Shown here: piece by piece, positions 49,751 to 57,369 of the stretch | Numbering within the stretch: position 1 is the stretch's first letter | Layout of the letters: every line of letters begins with the position of its first letter | Assembly (NCBI RefSeq): GCF_020075545.1 | Contig: NZ_JAIQZK010000002.1 | Location: forward strand, 434,001-498,000 | Reading direction: 5' to 3' | From: Nocardioides sp. TRM66260-LWL | GTDB lineage: Bacteria > Actinomycetota > Actinomycetes > Propionibacteriales > Nocardioidaceae | DNA: 64,000 nt | The notes under the pieces: generated by a model | The model's database searches: none | What the model was told of the DNA's origin: nothing | What the model saw: only the letters and a program-made list of their open reading frames with translations | Made by a program: the position numbers and the translations under genes

Positions 49751-51160
49751 TCAGACGGTGGCGAGCTCGCGCTCGTCGGCCAGCAGACCCGGGTCGGCGA
49801 CGGGGTCGCCGGCGGCCGGCCGGTCGTAGACCTCGCGGTCGAGGATGCCCTCGCGGGCGGCCACGATGGTCGGTACGAGCGCCTGACCGGCGACGTTCGT
49901 CATGGTGCGCATCATGTCCAGGATCGGGTCGACGGCCAGCAGCAGGCCGACGCCCTCCAACGGCAGGCCCAGCGTGGTGAGGGTCAGCGTCAGCATGACG
50001 ACGGCACCGGTGAGGCCGGCGGTGGCGGCCGAGCCGACGACCGAGACGAACGCGATCAGCAGGTAGTCGGAGAAGCCGAGGTCGACGCCGAAGAACTGCG
50101 CCACGAAGATCGCCGCGAGCGCCGGGTAGATCGCGGCGCAGCCGTCCATCTTCGTCGTCGAGCCGAGCGGCACGGCGAAGGAGGCGTACTCGCGCGGGAC
50201 CCCGAGGTTGCGGGTGGTCACGTACTGCGTGACCGGCATGGTGCCGACCGACGAGCGCGAGACGAACGCCAGCTGCAGGGCCGGCCAGGCGCCGGCGAAG
50301 AAGCGCAGCGGGTTGAGGCCGTGCGCGCGCAGCAGCACCGGGTAGACGACCAGCAGGACGATCGCGCAGCCGACGTACACGTCGACGGTGAAGACCGCCA
50401 GCGGGCCGATCGCGTCGAAGCCGTAGCTGGCCACGGCGGTGCCGATCAGGCCCAGGGTGCCGATCGGCGAGAGCCGGATGATCCACCACAGGACGGTCTG
50501 GACGACCGAGAGGAACGACTCCGAGATCGCCAGGAACGGCTCGGCCTTCTCGCCGGTCTTCAGGATGGCCGCGCCGACCAGCAGGCCGACGACGACGATC
50601 TGGAGCACGTTGAACTCCACCGAGACGCCGCCCGAGCCGTCCGGGCTGGCGGAGAGGCCGAGGAAGTTGTCCGGGACGAGGCCGGCGAGGAAGTCGGTCC
50701 AGGAGCCCGAGCCGCTCGGCGCGGCCGCGGCGTCACGGGACACGCTGGTGCGCAGGCCGGGGTCGGTGAGCAGGCCGATGGCCAGGCCGATCGTCACCGC
50801 GATCGCGGCCGTGATCGCGAACCACAGCAGCGTCTGCGCGGCCAGGCGCGCGGCGTTGGAGACCTCGCGCAGCCGCGCGATGCTCACCACGATCGCGAAG
50901 AAGACCAGCGGCACGACCACGGTGCGCAGCAGCGAGACGAACGTGCTGCCCAGGGTGTCGAGGGTCTGTCCGAGCCACCCGACGTCGTAGACCCGGACGA
51001 CGGCGCCGAGCGCGGCGCCGAGGACGAGGCCGGCGAGGATCTGGGCCCAGAACGGGACGTGCGGCAGACGTCGCCGGGAGCCGGAGGGGGACGACGGGCC
51101 GCTCTGGTCCGTCGTGTCACGCGGGTCGAGCGGGGCGTCGGAGGCGGGGTGTGCGCTCAC
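49751..51160 (-). CDS. dicarboxylate/amino acid:cation symporter (DAACS/SLC1)
   Basis: A 469-residue secondary transporter of the GltP/DctA family with eight membrane helices and two re-entrant hairpins. Diagnostic are FVSRSSVGTMPVT (serine-rich HP1), VPLGSTTKMDGCA (the TM7 NMDGT-like motif, here KMDGC) and ILDMMRTMTNVAGQALV (TM8 with the substrate arginine replaced region). Takes up glutamate, aspartate or C4-dicarboxylates with Na+ or H+. The C-terminal tail is acidic. GTG start with AAGGA 8 nt upstream. Single gene ended by a strong hairpin. Confidence 0.9.
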   Translation of the reverse strand: MSAHPASDAPLDPRDTTDQSGPSSPSGSRRRLPHVPFWAQILAGLVLGAALGAVVRVYDVGWLGQTLDTLGSTFVSLLRTVVVPLVFFAIVVSIARLREVSNAARLAAQTLLWFAITAAIAVTIGLAIGLLTDPGLRTSVSRDAAAAPSGSGSWTDFLAGLVPDNFLGLSASPDGSGGVSVEFNVLQIVVVGLLVGAAILKTGEKAEPFLAISESFLSVVQTVLWWIIRLSPIGTLGLIGTAVASYGFDAIGPLAVFTVDVYVGCAIVLLVVYPVLLRAHGLNPLRFFAGAWPALQLAFVSRSSVGTMPVTQYVTTRNLGVPREYASFAVPLGSTTKMDGCAAIYPALAAIFVAQFFGVDLGFSDYLLIAFVSVVGSAATAGLTGAVVMLTLTLTTLGLPLEGVGLLLAVDPILDMMRTMTNVAGQALVPTIVAAREGILDREVYDRPAAGDPVADPGLLADERELATV

Positions 51161-51183
51161 GAGGGGTCCTTCCGATCAGGGGC

Positions 51184-51201
51184 CGGACTGGTCTAGTCCA
51201 G
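51184..51201 (-). promoter_or_regulatory. imperfect palindrome upstream of the symporter
   Basis: CTGGTCTAGTCCAG lies just upstream of the symporter leader; arms CTGG/CCAG with central CTAG resemble FCD-type GntR operators. Regulator unknown; low confidence. Confidence 0.3.
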
Positions 51202-51289
51202 GCCACCTGGCGACAACGCGCCCCGCCGCGTCAGGATTCCGTCCACCCGCGCGGCGGTCCCGTGAGCCGAGCCACGGCCTGGGCGGGCG

Positions 51290-51997
51290 TCACATGCCGC
51301 CGTCGAAGGCGAGCACGGTGCCGGTGACCATGCGGGCGGCGTCGGAGGCCAGGTAGACGATCGAGGAGGCCAGCTCGGCAGGGGTGATCGCCGGGCCGGG
51401 CAGCATCATCAGGAGTCGATCGGCCACCCGGGCGTCGAGGTCGGGCGGGAAGATCGAGGCCACGTGGCTGACGATCGGGGTGTCGACGGTGCCCGGGCAC
51501 ACGGCGTTGACCCGGACGCCGTGCGGGGAGAGCTCGAGGGCCAGCGAGCGGGTGAGCATGGTCAGCCCGCCCTTGGCCGCGGCGTAGGCGGCGGCGTACG
51601 GCTGCGGCTTGTTGCCGGCGACGCTCGAGACGTTGACCACGCACCCGCGACTGGCGAGCAGGTGCGGCAGCGCGGCCTGGATCGTGAGGAAGGGGCCCTT
51701 GAGGTCGATGGCGTGGACGCGGTCCCACTCGGCCTCGGTGATGTCGGCGACGTGGCCGAACTGCACGACGCCGGCGACGTTGGCGAGCACGTCGATGCGT
51801 CCGGTCTCCGCGCAGCGGGCGAGGGCGGCGTCGACGGCGGCCTTCGACGAGACGTCGCACTCGACGTAGGTGACGCCGTCGGGCACGGTCGGGGCGACGT
51901 CGAGGCCGAAGACGGCGTCGCCGAGGTCGCGGAAGGCGGCTGCGGTGGCGTGGCCGATGCCGGAGGCGGCGCCGGTGATGACGACGGTGCGGGTCAT
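51290..51997 (-). CDS. short-chain dehydrogenase/reductase
   Basis: A 235-residue classical SDR. TVVITGAASGIGHATAAAF is the cofactor loop, VLANVAGVVQF the NAG-type motif, NVSSVAGNK carries the catalytic serine, YAAAYAAAKGG the YxxxK, and NAVCPGTVDTPI the PG motif; an aspartate after strand 2 (GLDVA) indicates NAD preference. ATG follows TAGGTT by 6 nt, and a perfect KstR-type operator overlaps that hexamer, so the reaction is probably a 3-hydroxy/3-keto step in steroid or fatty acid catabolism (inference). Confidence 0.88.
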   Translation of the reverse strand: MTRTVVITGAASGIGHATAAAFRDLGDAVFGLDVAPTVPDGVTYVECDVSSKAAVDAALARCAETGRIDVLANVAGVVQFGHVADITEAEWDRVHAIDLKGPFLTIQAALPHLLASRGCVVNVSSVAGNKPQPYAAAYAAAKGGLTMLTRSLALELSPHGVRVNAVCPGTVDTPIVSHVASIFPPDLDARVADRLLMMLPGPAITPAELASSIVYLASDAARMVTGTVLAFDGGM

Positions 51998-52003
51998 GCC
52001 CGG

Positions 52004-52009
52004 AACCTA
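52004..52009 (-). promoter_or_regulatory. -10 hexamer TAGGTT of the SDR gene
   Basis: Minus strand, 6 nt before ATG 51997; shares two bases with KstR-type operator 3. Confidence 0.65.
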
Positions 52010-52021
52010 GAACACGTTCTA
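52008..52021 (-). promoter_or_regulatory. KstR-type operator 3 (perfect palindrome)
   Basis: TAGAACACGTTCTA, every fixed position of TNNAACNNGTTNNA matched; overlaps the -10, the best of the three sites. Confidence 0.75.
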
Positions 52022-52073
52022 ACTCCGCCACAACCGCCGCGCCCGCGCCGGACGATCGGGCACAGTGACGCCC

Positions 52074-53975
52074 ATGCCGCCCGAGCCGCCCGAGCCGCCC
52101 CACCTGCTGGACGAGCCGCACCACGACGGCTCGCCGCTGCACCTCTCCGACGACGCGCCGGCGCTCGAGGACGTCGTCACCGTGCGGGTGCGCACGTCCG
52201 CGGCGCCCGGCCGCGCCCCCGAGGCGATCTGGCTGCGCACGACCTACGACGCCGAGCCGGTCTTCCACGGCTGCGCGGAGACTGCCCGCGACGAGCACGT
52301 CGTGTGGTGGGAGGGACGCCTGCCGGTGCACAACCCGGTGACGCACTACCGGTTCCTGCTGTCCTTCGACGGCGGAGCACGGCAGGAGTGGCTGACGGCG
52401 GCGGGCGTCGTCCCGCACGACCCGCCCGACGCGCACGACTTCGTCGTCACGACCCACGAGCCGGCGCCGGCCTGGGGTCGCGAGGCGATCGTCTACCAGG
52501 TCTTCCCCGACCGGTTCGCCCGCTCCGCCGCGGCCGACGAGCGGCCCGTCCCGCCGTGGGCCGTCCCGGCCGCGTGGGACGACACGGTCGTCTTCGAGGG
52601 CTCCGACCCGCGCACGCCGCTGCAGTACTTCGGCGGCGACCTCGACGGCCTCGTCGAGCACCTCGACCACCTCGACCGCGTCGGCGCCACCGTGCTCTAC
52701 ACGACGCCGGTCTTCCCCGGGGAGTCCAACCACCGCTACAACGCCTCGACCTTCGACGGCGTCGACCCGCTGCTCGGCGGCGACGAGGCCTACGCCCGGC
52801 TCGCGCAGGCCGTCCACGCCCGCGGCTGGCGGCTGCTCGGCGACCTGACGACCAACCACACCGGCGACACCCACGAGTGGTTCCGCACCGCGCGCGAGGG
52901 CGGGCCGACGCGCACCTGGTACCACCTGCGCGACGACGGCGGCTACGAGACCTGGATGGGCCACCACACCCTGCCGAAGCTCAACCTGGCCGACCCCGGT
53001 CTGCGGGCCGCGATGGTCGAGGGGCACGAGTCGGTGGTCGCGCGCTGGCTGCGTCCGCCCTTCGAGGTCGACGGCTGGCGCATCGACGTGGCCAACATGA
53101 CCGGACGGCTCGGGGCGCTCGACGTCAACCACGACGTCGCCCGCGCGGTGCGCGCGACCGCCACCGCCGAGCGTCCCGACGCCTGGGTGATCGGCGAGCA
53201 CAACCACGACGCCTCGGGCGACGTCGACGGCGACGGCTGGCACGGGACGATGAACTACTCCGGGTTCTCCTGGCCGGTGTGGTCGTGGCTGCGCGACCCC
53301 GACTCCCCCGCCCGCGCCTTCGGCCGTCCGCTGCCGGTGGCCGTGCGTCCCGGCGGCCTGGTGGTGCGGACGCTGCGCGAGTGGGCCGCCCGGTACGGCT
53401 TCCGGGCCACCGCGCAGTCGTGGAGCATCCTCGGCTCGCACGACTCCGCCCGCATCCGCACCCTGACCGGCTCCGGGCCGCGGCAGCGGGTCGCGGCCGG
53501 GCTGCAGTTCACGCTGCCGGGCGTCCCGATGGTCTTCGCCGGCGACGAGCTCGGCCTCGAGGGCGTGCTCGGGGAGGACTCCCGGCGGCCCATGCCGTGG
53601 CACCGTCCCGAGACGTGGGACCTCGCCACGCTCGACGCCTACGCCGCGCTCGCCACCGCCCGGCGCGAGCACCCGGCCCTGGTGTGGGGCGGGCTGCGGT
53701 GGGCGCTGGCCGAGGACGACGCGATCGCGTTCCTGCGCGAGCACCCGTCCGGCACCCTGCTCGTGCTGGCCCGCCGTGCTCCCGGCGAGGCCGTCGACCT
53801 GCCGGCAGGGCCGCTCGGCGCGTCCGCGTGGGAGCCCGTGCTCGGCACCGAGGCCACTCCGGCCCCGCTCGACGCGGTCGACGGCGTCGTCACGCTGCCG
53901 GCCGGGGGCGTGGGGGTGTCGGTGTGGCGGGCGTCGGAGAGCGAGGCCTGGGAAGTTTCGTCGGCTGACCGATGA
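52074..53975 (+). CDS. GH13 alpha-amylase family glycoside hydrolase (neopullulanase-like)
   Basis: A 633-residue cytosolic enzyme. Residues 1-125 form an N-terminal beta-sandwich like that of maltogenic amylases/neopullulanases. The catalytic barrel has LLGDLTTNHTGDT (region I), VDGWRIDVANMTG (region II, nucleophile Asp), WVIGEHNHDASG (region III, acid/base Glu) and ILGSHDSARI (region IV, His-Asp). It likely hydrolyses maltodextrins. ATG at 52074 follows CACAGT by 7 nt; a GTG 9 nt upstream is possible. The last codons and the TGA lie inside a dispersed palindromic repeat, which supplies the terminal VSSADR. Confidence 0.88.
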   Translation: MPPEPPEPPHLLDEPHHDGSPLHLSDDAPALEDVVTVRVRTSAAPGRAPEAIWLRTTYDAEPVFHGCAETARDEHVVWWEGRLPVHNPVTHYRFLLSFDGGARQEWLTAAGVVPHDPPDAHDFVVTTHEPAPAWGREAIVYQVFPDRFARSAAADERPVPPWAVPAAWDDTVVFEGSDPRTPLQYFGGDLDGLVEHLDHLDRVGATVLYTTPVFPGESNHRYNASTFDGVDPLLGGDEAYARLAQAVHARGWRLLGDLTTNHTGDTHEWFRTAREGGPTRTWYHLRDDGGYETWMGHHTLPKLNLADPGLRAAMVEGHESVVARWLRPPFEVDGWRIDVANMTGRLGALDVNHDVARAVRATATAERPDAWVIGEHNHDASGDVDGDGWHGTMNYSGFSWPVWSWLRDPDSPARAFGRPLPVAVRPGGLVVRTLREWAARYGFRATAQSWSILGSHDSARIRTLTGSGPRQRVAAGLQFTLPGVPMVFAGDELGLEGVLGEDSRRPMPWHRPETWDLATLDAYAALATARREHPALVWGGLRWALAEDDAIAFLREHPSGTLLVLARRAPGEAVDLPAGPLGASAWEPVLGTEATPAPLDAVDGVVTLPAGGVGVSVWRASESEAWEVSSADR

Positions 53976-53979
53976 AACT
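53954..53979. repeat. palindromic element, copy 4 (single unit) over the GH13 stop codon
   Basis: AGTTTCGTCGG-CTGA-CCGATGAAACT, the same unit as in copies 1-3, with the GH13 stop TGA at 53973-53975 inside its right arm. Confidence 0.85.
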
Positions 53980-54019
53980 GGCGCCGCCGCCGCCCCCACC
54001 CCCGCGCCACACTGACCCC

Positions 54020-55408
54020 ATGCCCACCCACCCGATCGTCGCGGCCCTGCGCGGCCGGCTGGGGACCGACGTGCCCCTGGCCACCGACGCCGACGTGCTT
54101 GCCGCCTACAGCCACGACCGCGCGCCGTGGCTGGCCCACGGCGCGCCGCTGGCGATGGTGGCGCCGGGCGACGTCGACGGCGTGCGGCACGTGCTCGAGC
54201 TGGCGGCCGAGCACCGGGTGCCGGTGGTGCCGCGCGGCGCGGGATCCGGGTTGACGGGCGCGGCGAACGCGGTCGACGGCTGCCTGGTGCTCTCGACCCA
54301 CCGCCTGCGGCCCGAGCCCCGGCTCGACGTCGACGACCGGCTGGTCCGCGTCGGCGCCGGCACGCTCAACGGCGAGGTCAAGCAGGCGGCGGCGGGCGTC
54401 GGGCTCCTGTACCCGCCCGACCCCGCGAGCTCGGCGTTCTGCAGCATCGGCGGCAACGTCGCCACCAACGCGGGCGGGCTGTGCTGCGTGCGGTACGGCG
54501 TGACGCGCGACTGGGTGCGCGAGCTCGACGTCGTCCTGCCCGGGGGCGAGGCGCTGCGCGTGGGCCACACCGCGCCGAAGAGCGTCGCGGGGCTCGACCT
54601 GGTGAGCCTGCTCGTCGGCTCCGAGGGCACGCTCGGCGTCGTCACGGGCGCGACCCTGGCCCTGACCCGCGGCCCCGACCGGCTGGTCACCGTCGTCGCG
54701 AGCCTGCCGAGCCTGGCCGCGGCCGGCGACGTCGTGCTGGCGCTGCGCGACCGCCCCGAGCCGCCGGTGCTGCTGGAGATCATGGACGCCACCACGATCC
54801 GCGCGGTCGAGGAGCTCGCGCACCTCGGCCTCGACGTCGAGGCCGCGGCGCTGGTGCTCGTCCAGCTGCCCGAGGAGGCCGACGGCGCCGGCGCTGCGGG
54901 CCCGGCGGGCGTCGAGGACGTGTGCCGCGCCGCCGGCGCCACCGAGGTGTACGCGACGACCGAGCCCGACGAGGCCCGGGCGCTCCTGCAGGCACGGCGC
55001 CTGGCCTACGAGGCGTTCGAGCGACGCGGCCTGCCGCTGCTGGAGGACGTCGCGGTCGACGTCTCGCGCCTGCCCGCGCTGATCGCCGCGATCGCCGGGG
55101 TCGCCGAGCGGCGCGGCGTCACGATCGGCACCTTCGGACACGCCGCCGACGGCAACCTGCACCCGGTGATCCTGGTCGAGCACGACACCCCCGCGGCGCG
55201 CGTCCTCGCCCAGTCCGCCTTCGACGACGTCGTCGAGGAGACCCTCGCGCTGGGCGGCACGCTCTCGGGCGAGCACGGCATCGGCCGGCTCAAGCTCCCC
55301 TACCTGGCCCGCCAGCTCGACCCCGTCGCCCTGCGGCTGATGCAGCAGGTGCGGGCCGCCTTCGACCCGCTCGGCCTGATGAACCCCGGATCGTCCCTGC
55401 CGGCCTGA
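54020..55408 (+). CDS. FAD-linked oxidase, GlcD/D-lactate dehydrogenase-like
   Basis: A 462-residue flavoprotein of the glycolate oxidase subunit D / D-2-hydroxyacid dehydrogenase family. The FAD-binding half has VPVVPRGAGSGLTGAAN, SIGGNVATNAGG and LVSLLVGSEGTLGVVTGATL; the C-terminal half has GTFGHAADGNLHPVI and LGGTLSGEHGIGRLK with metal or substrate histidines. It would oxidise glycolate or a D-2-hydroxyacid. ATG follows CACACT by 6 nt. Iron-sulfur partner genes are absent nearby. Confidence 0.88.
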   Translation: MPTHPIVAALRGRLGTDVPLATDADVLAAYSHDRAPWLAHGAPLAMVAPGDVDGVRHVLELAAEHRVPVVPRGAGSGLTGAANAVDGCLVLSTHRLRPEPRLDVDDRLVRVGAGTLNGEVKQAAAGVGLLYPPDPASSAFCSIGGNVATNAGGLCCVRYGVTRDWVRELDVVLPGGEALRVGHTAPKSVAGLDLVSLLVGSEGTLGVVTGATLALTRGPDRLVTVVASLPSLAAAGDVVLALRDRPEPPVLLEIMDATTIRAVEELAHLGLDVEAAALVLVQLPEEADGAGAAGPAGVEDVCRAAGATEVYATTEPDEARALLQARRLAYEAFERRGLPLLEDVAVDVSRLPALIAAIAGVAERRGVTIGTFGHAADGNLHPVILVEHDTPAARVLAQSAFDDVVEETLALGGTLSGEHGIGRLKLPYLARQLDPVALRLMQQVRAAFDPLGLMNPGSSLPA

Positions 55409-55427
55409 CAGCCGCCGCCGCGCGCCC

Positions 55428-55433
55428 TACGCT
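55428..55433 (+). promoter_or_regulatory. -10 hexamer TACGCT of the DUF4032 gene
   Basis: Six nt before ATG 55440. Confidence 0.55.
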
Positions 55434-55439
55434 CCGGCC

Positions 55440-56699
55440 ATGGCGCACGAGGACGACGCGGCCGCGCCGGCCGGCACGGAGCCCGCCGGCCTGCGGATCC
55501 TCGCCCACCGTCCCGACCCGCGCCTGTGGGGCCTGCCCTGGCACGTGCCGCTGGAGGAGTGGGACGAGCGGGTCGTCGTGCCGCTCCCCCGCGGCCTGTC
55601 GCGCCACGTGGTGCGGATCGTGCGCGTCGGCGAGCAGGTGCTGGCGGTCAAGGAGACCACCGAGCCCAACGCCCTGCGCGAGCACCGCACCCTGCGCGAC
55701 CTGCACCGCCTCGGGCTGCCGGCCGTCGTCCCGCAGGCCGTCGTCACCGGACGGCTCGACGCGGCCGGCGCGCCGCTGCCGGCCGCGCTGGTCACCGAGC
55801 ACCTGCGCCACTCGCTGCCCTACCGCACCGTGTTCAGCAACGGCGGCACCGCCGAGCAGCTGACCCTGCTGGTCGACGCGCTGGTGGTGCTGCTCGTGCG
55901 GCTGCACCTGGCCGACCTCTTCTGGGGCGACGTCTCGCTCTCCAACGTCCTCTTCCGCCGTGACGCCGGCGCGTTCGCCGCCTACCTCGTCGACGCCGAG
56001 ACCAGCGAGCTCAAGCAGGCGCTGTCGGATCCCCTGCGGGCCTACGACCTCGACCTCGGCTGCGAGAACGTGTTCGCCGAGCTCATGGACCTCCAGGCCA
56101 GCGGCGCGGTGGACGCCGACGTCGACGGCGCCGAGCTGGTCGAGCTGCTGCAGCGTCGCTACGCCGAGCTGTGGTCGGAGCTGACCGACGTCGAGGAGTT
56201 CTCCTCCACCGAGATGTGGCGCATCGAGCAGCGGCTGGAGCGCCTCGGCGATCTCGGCTTCGACGTCGAGGAGCTCGACGTCGTCACCGACATCGGGGGC
56301 GACACCGTCCGCATCCGGCCCCGGGTCGTCGAGCTGGGGCACCACGCCCGCGAGCTGCAGGAGCTCACCGGCCTGGTCGTCGAGGACGGGCAGGCGCGGC
56401 GGCTGCTGCACGACCTGGCCGCCTTCACCGCCACCTTCGACCTCGCCGGCCTCGACCGGCGCGTGGTGGCCGAGCGCTGGCGACGCGAGGTGTGGGAGCC
56501 CTTCGTCGCGCTGGTGCCGCCGCAGGCCGACGGCCGCCGGGAGCCGGCGGAGCTGTTCCACGAGGTGCTGGTGCACCGGTGGTTCCTCTCCGAGCGCGCG
56601 GGACGCGAGGTCGACCTCTTCGAGACCGCCCGCGACTACGTCGACCGCTACCTGGTGCAGCGTCCGGTCGAGTCGATCGCCGCCGAGCCGCCGGGCTGA
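55440..56699 (+). CDS. DUF4032 kinase-like protein
   Basis: A 419-residue protein. The N-terminal half resembles a lipopolysaccharide-kinase/WaaP-like kinase fold: VLAVKETTEPNALREHRTLR (lysine and glutamate pair), VTEHLRHSLPYRTVF and LFWGDVSLSNVLF with the catalytic-loop Asp and Asn, then AYLVDAETSE with the metal aspartate. The C-terminal half (about 215-400) is the DUF4032 region. An intact catalytic loop suggests activity, but the substrate is unknown. Confidence 0.8.
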   Translation: MAHEDDAAAPAGTEPAGLRILAHRPDPRLWGLPWHVPLEEWDERVVVPLPRGLSRHVVRIVRVGEQVLAVKETTEPNALREHRTLRDLHRLGLPAVVPQAVVTGRLDAAGAPLPAALVTEHLRHSLPYRTVFSNGGTAEQLTLLVDALVVLLVRLHLADLFWGDVSLSNVLFRRDAGAFAAYLVDAETSELKQALSDPLRAYDLDLGCENVFAELMDLQASGAVDADVDGAELVELLQRRYAELWSELTDVEEFSSTEMWRIEQRLERLGDLGFDVEELDVVTDIGGDTVRIRPRVVELGHHARELQELTGLVVEDGQARRLLHDLAAFTATFDLAGLDRRVVAERWRREVWEPFVALVPPQADGRREPAELFHEVLVHRWFLSERAGREVDLFETARDYVDRYLVQRPVESIAAEPPG

Positions 56700-56739
56700 C
56701 GCGCGATCCGCGCCGCCGGTCGGAGCGTGCCGTGCGACG

Positions 56740-57303
56740 TCAGGGGCGGCAGACCCGGCACTCGACCAGGCCGAGGCCCTCGCCCGCCGGGTGGAGGTCC
56801 TGCCGGTGGGCGATCAGCGCGCAGTCGCGCCGGTGGACGGTCTGGTTATCGCCGGCGACCACGCGCAGGGCGCCGGCGTCGACGCCCTGCTCCCCGAGCG
56901 CCGCGGAGCGGGAGGTGATGTCGGCCAGCACCAGCAGGGTGTCGGCGAGCCGCTTGGACGACTCCCGGCCGTCCTCGGCGATCCGGGCGAGCCACGCGCC
57001 GAAGTACAGGAACCCGCCGGCGAACGTCAGGCCCAGACCGAGCAGGCCGCCGGAGACCAGGTAGGAGAGCTGGTCGTACTGGTAGGCGGTGTTCGCGGCG
57101 CCGTACCAGCCCAGCACGATCACCACGAGACCGAGCGGCAGGAGGATCGCGCCGGCCCAGAAGAGCACCACCTGGAGCAGCGCGCTCTGGGCGCCCTTCA
57201 GCGGGGCGACGCCGTTGCTGGAGCGCTCGCCCGCACGGGGCAGCGGGGCGCCGGCGCCCAGGCGGGAGCCGCTGGCGCGCTCGGGGGTGGGGATCGCGGT
57301 CAT
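56740..57303 (-). CDS. two-helix membrane protein with C-terminal Cys/His motif, unknown
   Basis: A 187-residue protein: a low-complexity cytosolic N-terminus, two membrane helices (about 40-68 and 80-107), a helical segment, and a C-terminus TVHRRDCALIAHR ... VECRVCRP that could bind a metal (three Cys, His). The tail recalls the metal-binding end of Ada-like domains, at motif level only. It follows the secreted-protein gene by 66 bp and is probably the last gene of the ABC operon. Confidence 0.55.
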   Translation of the reverse strand: MTAIPTPERASGSRLGAGAPLPRAGERSSNGVAPLKGAQSALLQVVLFWAGAILLPLGLVVIVLGWYGAANTAYQYDQLSYLVSGGLLGLGLTFAGGFLYFGAWLARIAEDGRESSKRLADTLLVLADITSRSAALGEQGVDAGALRVVAGDNQTVHRRDCALIAHRQDLHPAGEGLGLVECRVCRP

Positions 57304-57369
57304 GTCGGGCCCTTCGGGATTCGCGGAGTGCTGGGGTCGGGGACGGGTCAGCGCGGGGTCGGGGACGGG

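Noticed and set aside
56061..56080. GAGAACGTGTTCGC, similar to the KstR-type site
   Set aside because: It lies inside the DUF4032 coding sequence and lacks the outer T and A.
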